64,000 nucleotides of DNA from Bolinopsis microptera (taxonomy: Eukaryota; Ctenophora; Tentaculata; Lobata; Bolinopsidae): NCBI RefSeq assembly GCF_026151205.1, contig NC_087072.1, forward strand, positions 1,445,375 through 1,509,374, read 5' to 3'. The number at the start of each line of letters is the position of its first letter. The stretch's first letter is position 1. Shown piece by piece: positions 44,101 through 51,736 of this stretch. A model generated the notes under the pieces. That model was not told where the DNA came from and did not search any database. It was given only the letters and a program-made list of their open reading frames with translations. A program made the position numbers and the translations under genes.

Positions 44101-46228
44101 ATTTTTTGCTTATTGTACGAAAAATTAATTTGCAAATTATCTGTTAAAGTTTTAAAAACGCAAAAAAAAGGATGAAAAATATTGGATTTTTGATGGTTTT
44201 GAATTTTAGGTTTAATTTTATAACCTATGTACCAGGACGCGCGCCGAGTTGGACTCGTCGACGGTCCGGTATTATTTGTAACAAATATTTTACGAGTATC
44301 ACCCGTTAAGTTTTGAATGCCTTCGAACATTAATTTTGATGTCAGTTCATAATTATGTCCGTTCATTTAATGTCCGGTAAAATATGGTCCGATAAGGTAT
44401 ATTAAGATTTAAAGTGGACGGTTAGAATTCAGTCAGTTAAACAAAAATTGATTTTACGGAATTTTGAACTTTTTGGGAATAATTTTTGAAGAAAAAAATG
44501 TTGTCATTATCGGTTTATCGGTTAGAAATTATTGCCGATAACCGATAGTAACTTTTTCACAAATTATCGCGGATAATTTTATCGCCGATAATATGCAAAC
44601 CCTAGAGTTTTAATACTTTCAACACTACTATATAACAAATAATTTGAGATTATGTGACTGATTAAATGCTGAAGATAAAAGAAATATATTCATTTTGCTA
44701 AGATTATGTTTGCGTTTCATTGCTCAACAGCTGTTCGAAGGATCAAATTTAAGAGAACCCTAGATATTAGTATTATAAGTTGACGGATAAGTAAGTAAGT
44801 AAAGTATAAGTATAAGTCTGCTTTGAAGTTTCCAAAATATTGTGTTTCAGAAGAGTCGAATCGAATAATTTTATAAACACATTTATTTTTTATTGCTCTT
44901 ACCCAATTCTTCTGTTACCACAATTTCAGCCACAACTAAGTGATCAGTACTCTTGCTTAGTTTCACAGTGTCTCCTTCGGTGTTACAGATCAGTGTGTAG
45001 ATCTGGTCTTCCTGCTCTAGTCCGTATGTTAGTTGGAGTGTTCCACAAGACTTCTGTTTTACCTCTCCCTGGTACACTGACACATCTACGTTGTTGTGCA
45101 AATCTAGGCATATCTTAAAATTGGCTTCACTTTGTACACACCAGTAATTATCAGGGTCATACCAGTTGGTGTAGAACGTGTAGTAGATAAGGACCTTGTG
45201 GATAAAGTAGGTTCTATCAAATTCTAGTTTTAACCAGCCTGCTCCGTTATCAGTTTCAATTACTGAATATGTTGAGAGGTCCTTATCAACTGCATATACT
45301 ACTGCAAAACTTTCATCGTCGTTTTCGTGAGTGTTTCCTTGTGTAACTGTTGTTGGAGTTACCTCTGCTACTTCGAGTTTTTGAACTGAGATGAAACAGT
45401 CGTATAAGATATTTTGTCAGACATTGATTATGTTCAACCATGACATATTGTGATTTTTCATGGTTGCCGAGAAAGTTTTTAATGTTGCTTTGTTAGGTTT
45501 GACTGCCTACTTTATCAAAATTTAAAAATAGTTCAATTTTAATTTAGACAGTACCTTTGCCAATAATTTCAACTTCAGTCACAGCTATGTGTCCTGTACT
45601 CTTGCTGAGTTTCACAGTGTTTCCTTCAGTGTTACAAATCAGTGTGTAGATCTGGTCTGCCTGCTCTAGTCCGTATGTTAGTTGAAGTGTTCCACAAGAC
45701 TTCTGCTTTACCTCTCCCTGGTACACTGACACATCTACGTTGGTATGGGAATCTACGCATATCTTGAAATTAGCTTCGCTTTGAGCACAATAATCACTAG
45801 GATTGTACCAGTTGTGGTAAAACACACGGTAGATAAGGACCTGGTGGATAAAGTAGGTTCTATCTAACTCTAGTTTTAACCAGCCTGCTCCGTTATCAGT
45901 TTCAGTTGCTGCTACTGTTGAGAGGTCCTTATCAACTGCATGTGCTACACCATCAATCGCCTCGTTTCCATTCAAAGTCTTTCCGTGTGTAACTCTTGTA
46001 GGAGTTATTTCTGCCATCTTTACCTTCCGCACTGAAATATTATTATAATTTGTAAATTTCACGTATTTCGGACACTTTGTCACTTCTCATTTCCAAAATA
46101 TTGCCCTGTTGACTGCTAATTGCTGAAAACCTTGACTTAATGGACCTACCCTTTGTAAGTTCACCATCTGCGTCACCAAAGACAGTCCACGCCATCATTA
46201 TAACGAACACTATGAGTTTCAGCATCAT
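41130..46228 (-). CDS. Secreted protein: signal peptide, two F5/8C-like domains, kringle, partial CCP; seven exons
   Basis: Exons (minus): 46228-46150, 46031-45555, 45385-44903, 43309-43174, 42876-42829, 42633-42557, 41296-41130. Phases are 1,1,1,2,2,1, giving 488 residues. Exon 1 encodes the signal peptide [18 protein letters not shown]. Exons 2 and 3 each encode one galactose-binding F5/8C-like domain ([37 protein letters not shown]) and are tandem exon duplicates. Exons 4-6 encode a complete kringle with six cysteines ([46 protein letters not shown]). Exon 7 encodes [19 protein letters not shown], a sushi/CCP-like segment lacking its fourth Cys. The product is probably an extracellular lectin-like adhesion or defence protein. 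Function is inferred from domains only. Confidence 0.88.
41336..41400 (+). mobile_element. hAT-like terminus, left
   Basis: Begins TAGGGTTTGCATTATCGG and contains a subterminal ATCGCCGATAACCGATAA. The same terminus occurs inverted at 44510-44604. The candidate 8-bp flanks (gatataag and gagtttta) do not match, so these may be two separate solo ends. It lies in the intron before the last exon of the kringle gene. Confidence 0.55.
42557..43309 (-). CDS. Kringle module of the secreted protein (three exons)
   Basis: Exons 43309-43174, 42876-42829 and 42633-42557 together form a symmetric phase 1-1 cassette carrying a whole kringle, with cysteines in DECVDE, LVCQRW, NYCRNP, AWCYN, EYCDI and PTCSG. 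Kringles bind proteins and lysine-bearing ligands. The module is bracketed by intronic hAT-like termini. Confidence 0.88.
43981..44005 (+). repeat. 25-base poly-C run
   Basis: A run of 25 C residues preceded by C-rich sequence, inside an intron of the kringle gene. The length of such a homopolymer is often uncertain in assemblies. Confidence 0.8.
44510..44604 (-). mobile_element. hAT-like terminus, right (inverted relative to 41336)
   Basis: Read on the minus strand it begins TAGGGTTTGCATATTATCGG and contains several subterminal ATCGGTTATCGGC motifs. It matches the left terminus over the first 18-20 bases, apart from a 2-base indel. It sits in the intron preceding the first kringle exon. Confidence 0.55.
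44607..44650 (+). repeat. Dispersed 42-bp repeat
   Basis: Matches 33752-33793 (inverted) and 48143-48178 (direct). It directly abuts the hAT-like terminus, so it may be the target sequence or part of a nested element. Confidence 0.8.
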
Positions 46229-46229
46229 G

Positions 46230-46976
46230 GTGCGCTGAAACTGCCTTATCTCGTACTATGTACTGATAAAGTTTAAGATAAACTAACCAGTGCCACAAAA
46301 CCAATGCTGTAAAGATAAATGTGAGCTAGTGTGCCTCTACAGAGAGCACCTCAACTCGACTAATAGTTTCCTTATGGATCATTCCTAGAGCCCTGCTCTC
46401 TTAACTGAACTCACAAAGGAACAAAGGACGGACTGGCTAAGCTGAGTAATTATCTCATATAGTTTAATGATCATTGTTCTCTGGGTCCTGGTAGGTCGAG
46501 GAATCGTGTGTATTACACCCCACACCTAGCAAAGTTTTACAACACTCTCTTTAAGTTTTTAGAGTTATTTATAATAAACGTCCATCTTCTAGATGTTAGG
46601 CACCTCTTGAAGTCTAGACATAGCCTTTACAATTACAATTATAATAAAAGGTGAGACCAGAATATGTTATCAATTATAACCCGGTCTTTATTAGTAAAGT
46701 TTTCAGTAAGAAAAATATAGTATAAATAAGAATCTAATTTATTCATGCTATTTGCGTCCTACGATCAGTTCCATGGTATGAATGAGGAGACTGCATGGGG
46801 CTTCTAGGGAAAATGATAATTGCCTACTGTACCTTAGATCTACAGATTCCAAGGGTGTGTGGTCGTTTTCAATTAGGAACTGAGTTTCTTTATATTATTG
46901 AATGAAGTTTTAAGCTTAATAACTAATAAGCTTTCAGTTCGGAACTTGGTCGGACCAGAAATTCTGTGTCCCAATT
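46230..46976. other. Upstream region of the kringle gene; nothing coding seen
   Basis: This stretch should contain the promoter of the minus-strand gene that starts at 46228. I saw a GATA-like agataagg about 20 bases upstream of the ATG on the sense strand, but no TATA box at a fixed distance. Confidence 0.35.
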
Positions 46977-46991
46977 TAAGAAGACAAATAC

Positions 46992-47162
46992 CTGCTTGCC
47001 TAGGTCGATCCAGATGAAATCTGGAACGAGTTTCGTGACAGCGCTTCACTCCATTTATCTCTATCATTCATGAGCCAACGTAACTTATCAGGATCCAACC
47101 CAGTATCTTCTTGTAGGACGTCCGGAAAGGTCTTATGTGGTCGTCCTCTATACCGATGGCCA
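46992..47162 (-). mobile_element. Tiny 3' LINE fragment with 15-bp target duplication
   Basis: 171 bp of minus-strand sequence reads HRYRGRPHKTFPDVLQEDTG and LDPDKLRWLMNDRDKW, the extreme C-terminus of an RTE-type LINE protein. The 15-bp sequence taagaagacaaatac flanks it at 46977-46991 and 47163-47177. It is a strongly 5'-truncated insertion. Confidence 0.85.
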
Positions 47163-47733
47163 TAAGAAGACAAATACGTGATCACTAAAAATAGAAGTAT
47201 CACAAACAGATATAAATCGCATTATATACACATTTTACAAAACTTTTACTCTTATCATTTAAAAGAAGAAACAGCTATCATTTATAACTTAAACAGTTTT
47301 ATCAAGTTACTGGATGTCAAATGCACTGGCTTTCAAATTTGCGATGCAATTCTAAAAAAATCCAAAATAAGTAAAAAATTTCATTCAGCAACGAAATAAA
47401 ATATTGTTAGTGTGACGATTTTCACATCTATAAATCGATATCTTGTACTGCAAATGAAGATCCTGGTCTTAGAAACAGATTAAAATATTATTCAAATGTT
47501 TAACTAAGATGAGCATGAACAATATTACAACATGGGAGCGATCCCACAAAAAATAGAAAAAAAAGTAATCTGGATAAGTCCTTTTCTGAATAATATGTCC
47601 ATCTGGAAATACTTCTATCAATTACCGACAAAAAGAAACAATAATGGTTTCCCAAAATAGTCTGTGAACAGTGTGCTTATATGCGTAATGTTCCAGGACC
47701 ATGGTAAAATGTCTGAGATTAGATGCTGTATAG

Positions 47734-48118
47734 CTAGCTGTAAAGTTTCCAGTTTTTAGATTTCCTCTTCTCGGGTAAGGCAGGTAGAACTTCTGTTAGT
47801 CTCTTGTAAGTTGTGTTCATTATCTGGAAAAGTGATAATTGTTAAGGAAAGGAACTTTATCAGCTTCAAATTAGTCATTAGCGGGTTCTCTGCTGATGTT
47901 CTTCTAAACTTTTAGTTGGAAAATATTTCAACTTCAAGTACTATACGATAGGTAATGCGAGAGTTATCATTATACATGGACGATTTCAATGTAGGTGAAG
48001 TTATAGTGAAAGTGAGCTACCTTCAAGCGAGTACGTTGTCTGGAGTTGATAGCAAGGCGCTTACTACACAGTACACACCTCGTTTGGAGACTGGTACTTT
48101 CTTCTACTTTGTCTGAAC
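47734..48118 (-). CDS. Last two exons of a small CxxC-containing gene (5' part not found)
   Basis: Exon 48118-48021 follows TATCACAG and reads SDKVEESTSLQTRCVLCSKR and INSRQRTRLK, ending TTGAAG/GTAGC. Exon 47823-47734 follows CTTTTCCAG and reads MNTTYKRLTEVLPALPEKRK and SKNWKLYS, then TAG. Phases are 1 in, 0, stop. The CVLC pair could be half of a zinc-binding site. Basic composition suggests a nuclear or RNA-binding role, but I do not recognise a family. Upstream exons were not found. Confidence 0.5.
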
Positions 48119-49460
48119 CTGTGATATATATATTGCGTTAAATACTTTCAACACTACTATATAACAAATAATTTGAGCCTGAAGATGGCGTTGACGCCGA
48201 AAATGTGCCCTTACTCCTAACTTCCTTGTTTCACTTGTCCTTGTCTCTTCCAACCGGATATTATCCAACTATCAGTATTTTAATAGAGTCCACTAAATAC
48301 TTCGGCTCCTCACCCCAATACTTAAACCCTCCGCTCATTGATTTCAAGCCAATAATTGAGCGATTATCTTCCTCGAAAATATCATAACTCAGATAATATG
48401 TTCAAAATACAAGCAAAATGACCTACTTTGATAATTGTGAAGATGTCACCGACCGAATCCTTGTCTTAGGAGTTTCAAACCAAACATTGGAGAACTATCC
48501 TGTCGGATGGTTGTACATTAATTATAGTCAGTGTTAGTATTAATGAGCTACTAATTAACCGTTTAATACACTAATTTAACTTGATCAGTAAAGAATTAAA
48601 CTTAATCAGTGAAGGATGCAGGCTGGTGTATTTCTCAGTAGAGACTTCTAAAAATCTTTTAATAGTCCATAACATCTGATCTTTTTCTCGAACGGCATCT
48701 TGTTCTCCTTATTGTGCTAATTCCGGGAAGCATTCTCATGAATTTTGCTTAAGCGATTTCAATTAACTTACGTTTTATAAAGTTAAACTTCCATTTTTTA
48801 TCAATTATACCCATGGTTTTCCAGGCACTGTATCCACTAGAGTTCAGTTCAGCGATTCATATTGTTTAAATTTTTCCTCTTCCTATTTTTGTTTTATGAC
48901 GTGATTGTGTCAACCCACCAAAATGAAAAGTCTTAAACGCAAATATAATGACGACTGAAATAACGACTGCCCTCCCATTGAGAGGCTCCCAACGCAACCG
49001 GCCACAAATAATTATGCTCGTGTATACGCGTAGTGTATCGTTTATACACTACACATAATACATAATTCACTACACATAATACATAATAAAGCCAGTAGTT
49101 AGTCTAATGATGTGTAAAGCACAACATCTTTCGTCATAATATCATTATTTCGTAGTCCAGTGTAAAATATTGCATCATAAACTTTGTTTAGATAAATTAT
49201 TGATGTCATGAAATGACATATTATATGTTTTTCAATATGCGTTGCGAGCTCCCAAAAGGGTTTATATTTTAAGTAGACCATTTGAAAATATCTTTTACTG
49301 CGGACTGCCGTCTGCCACATATATACAGGGTGGGCCAAAAGTCAGTACCCATACGTTGGCCTTAACTTCGTGAGATCATCGTTTTATTTTGTTCCTATGC
49401 TTACTTTGAATTCTTTCATAATGTTATATTTAGTGTTTACCGTGACTTATGTTACACTCA
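48119..49460. other. Stretch with transposon debris, no supported gene
   Basis: The dispersed 42-bp repeat copy at 48143-48178 is followed by cctgaagatggcgttgacgc, a motif that looks transposon-derived. At 49324 there is TACAGGGTGGGCCAAA, a mariner-type terminus like the one at 3305. No intact ORF was found. Confidence 0.45.
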
Positions 49461-49505
49461 GTAGGCACCAATGTTTTGGATCAGCCGAAATAGATTTAAC
49501 AAATG

Positions 49506-50171
49506 TTTTTTAACAAAAATTACATCAGATGGCAAGATTGATAAAGAAATAAGTGTCAGGATTAGAAAAGCAACCGGAGCTTTTAACCAACTCAACAACA
49601 TTTGGAAGAATAAGAACATAAGCATTAACAACAAAGTGCGAATCTACATCGCAGCTGTTCTTACCATTCTGACCTATATGGATGTGAGATATGGAACACG
49701 ACTCAAGTGCAGACAAAAAGATTGGAGTCTTTCCATCAGTACTGCTTAAGAAGAATCCTGAGAGTGAGGTGGTTCCATCGAGTAAGTAATGAGGATGTTT
49801 TAAGAAGGGCATCAATAACTGCTCTTGCTGACATAATAACAACAAAACGGCTGCGTTGGTTTGGACATGTCAGTAGAAATAGAATGCCTGAAGATCGGTT
49901 ACCCAACTATTTACTCGAATGGAAACCCAAGCATGGGAAGAGATCAAGAGACAGGCCTAGGAAGAGCTTAAATGATGTATTTATTGAGGATGCTGAGCAG
50001 AGATTGGATCGTAATGGACTCACGATTCATGATCGTATAAGAAGATTAGCTGCAGACCGAAAGGGATGGAGAAATGTTACCCGCCGAAGTTGTATAATAC
50101 AAAATATAATGACGCAGTCGACGCAGACTAATCCTTTTGGATGGAGATCTCGCCATGTAACATGTATGTAT
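49506..50171 (+). mobile_element. 5'-truncated RTE-like LINE with 45-bp target duplication
   Basis: Coding remnants in two frames read TSDGKIDKEISVRIRKATGA and SINNKVRIYIAAVLTILTYM, then after a frameshift LESFHQYCLRRILRVRWFHR and RSRDRPRKSLNDVF. This is the C-terminal part of an RTE/CR1-type reverse transcriptase protein. The 3' end is a short (ATGT)n-like tail. The same 45 bp (gtaggcac, gttttggatcagcc, gatttaacaaatg) flank it at 49461-49505 and 50172-50216, with two mismatches. It is a dead copy. Confidence 0.9.
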
Positions 50172-50216
50172 GTAGGCACGAATGTTTTGGATCAGCCAAA
50201 ATAGATTTAACAAATG

Positions 50217-51571
50217 GTTTGCACAAGTTTTTCTCACTCTGGAATCTAGCTGCAGTCTGGTGGTGTTGAGTTTCATGAATATTTCTCTAACCTTCATAAT
50301 TACTAAGTCATGCTGAATTGCTTCATTGCAGATATTTTGGTCTTGTGTAATGTGTAAATGTAATTTACAAATTAAATTTACAAATTGTAAAATAGTAACA
50401 TTTATTTGAATTTTGACTTGAAACTATACCGAGTTACATTATTTTACCAGCTAGCCAGCGCAGCGGTAATTATTTTTCTTGGTAACCCTACACCTAAAAT
50501 ATGTACTTCCTTCATGTTGTAGGACTAGGCGATGACGTTCTGAACATGCTGTAGTTTTGAACTTTTATTGATGATTTGCCACATCGACTGTGTTTCGTTT
50601 TCCGTGTAAGCCTGTACTTAATACTTTAATAGTACCATTCCAGATTGGAGCAAGTTAACCGGTCTTGTCCCTTGTTTAGTCATTAACCAGGCTGGTACTG
50701 GCGACTGATTGCTGATACGTCATTCTTGTATTTTTAAAACTTATATCATATATTGCATTATTGACAAACATTCTTACTTATTACACTCCACACCTGGTGT
50801 ATTAATATTATACACTCCGTGGTATTTAATTGAAACTTAATCTCACGCTAGATTTTCACTCACTATACATTTTGTACTATAGCTTCCAGAACTTTCAGTC
50901 TGGCTTTTAGTTTGGGTTGTATTGTGTTTGTTTGAGAGTTTGGAAGTCTTTAGACTGTTCATGGTTTACTCGAATTAATCAGTTATGAGCTCGAGGATAA
51001 ATACACCACCAGCTTGCTTGTACTTGGTGCTATGCACTTACAGCACGGAGATCGAACTCTTAATCTCTCAGTTATAAAATCCCATTCACGCCAACAGACC
51101 ACTGTCCACCAAGCCCGACGGCATTCCACATTTATGACAATATAATAAATCATGGTAATAATTAGTAATTATTACGAATATCAATTATTATCAAAAATTG
51201 ATTTTAATTTCAATATCATTGAGTTTGACAATACACCAATATTCAGTGTCTAGTGTTTATATATGAGACAATTGTTAAGTGATATGTGACTCAGTTTAGT
51301 GCAACGTGGAGTCGTTAAATCAGCTACCCAAAACACAGGTTAACATATTTTTAGTTAATTACTGACAGTAATCAGCATGTAGTGGCATCTGATTGAATAT
51401 GTAAAAAATATGCTATTCCTATCCGTTCTAATTGCCTTGCTGTCAAAGATAACGTAGGCATTTTCAGAAATCGACATACAGAGAATAATGTTAAATCGAA
51501 GAACAAAAGCCGATTACATCAGCAAATAAAGGTAAGAAAAGAATATATTGGACAAAAAAGATTCGTGACAC
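50217..51571. other. Intergenic stretch upstream of the NERD-helicase gene
   Basis: AT-rich with no supported ORF. A tatata-containing sequence at about 51256 and several A/T runs are present. It should include the promoter and 5' UTR of the gene starting at 51737. Confidence 0.35.
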
Positions 51572-51574
51572 ATG

Positions 51575-51650
51575 ACTGACATGTCCCACACTGACATGTC
51601 CCACACTGATATGCCCCACACTGACATGTCCCACACTGACATGTCCCACA
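51575..51650 (+). repeat. 15-bp tandem repeat (about 5 units)
   Basis: Units of gacatgtcccacact repeat directly upstream of the NERD-helicase gene. They keep the frame open and offer five in-frame ATGs encoding Asp-Met-Ser-His-Thr, but they look like 5' UTR sequence rather than protein. Confidence 0.85.
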
Positions 51651-51736
51651 CTGATATCACAGTATTTTTTAACACAAATCATAAAATTACAAATGGTGAC
51701 AATCAACTGTTTCAGATAAAGTTCTCTTCAAAAACG

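Noticed and set aside
45544..46083. Stand-alone 179-aa protein starting inside the intron at 46083
   Set aside because: The upstream part of this ORF is intron. A phase-matched signal-peptide exon at 46228-46150 and an acceptor at 46032 give a better start, and a donor at 45554 joins it to the next domain.
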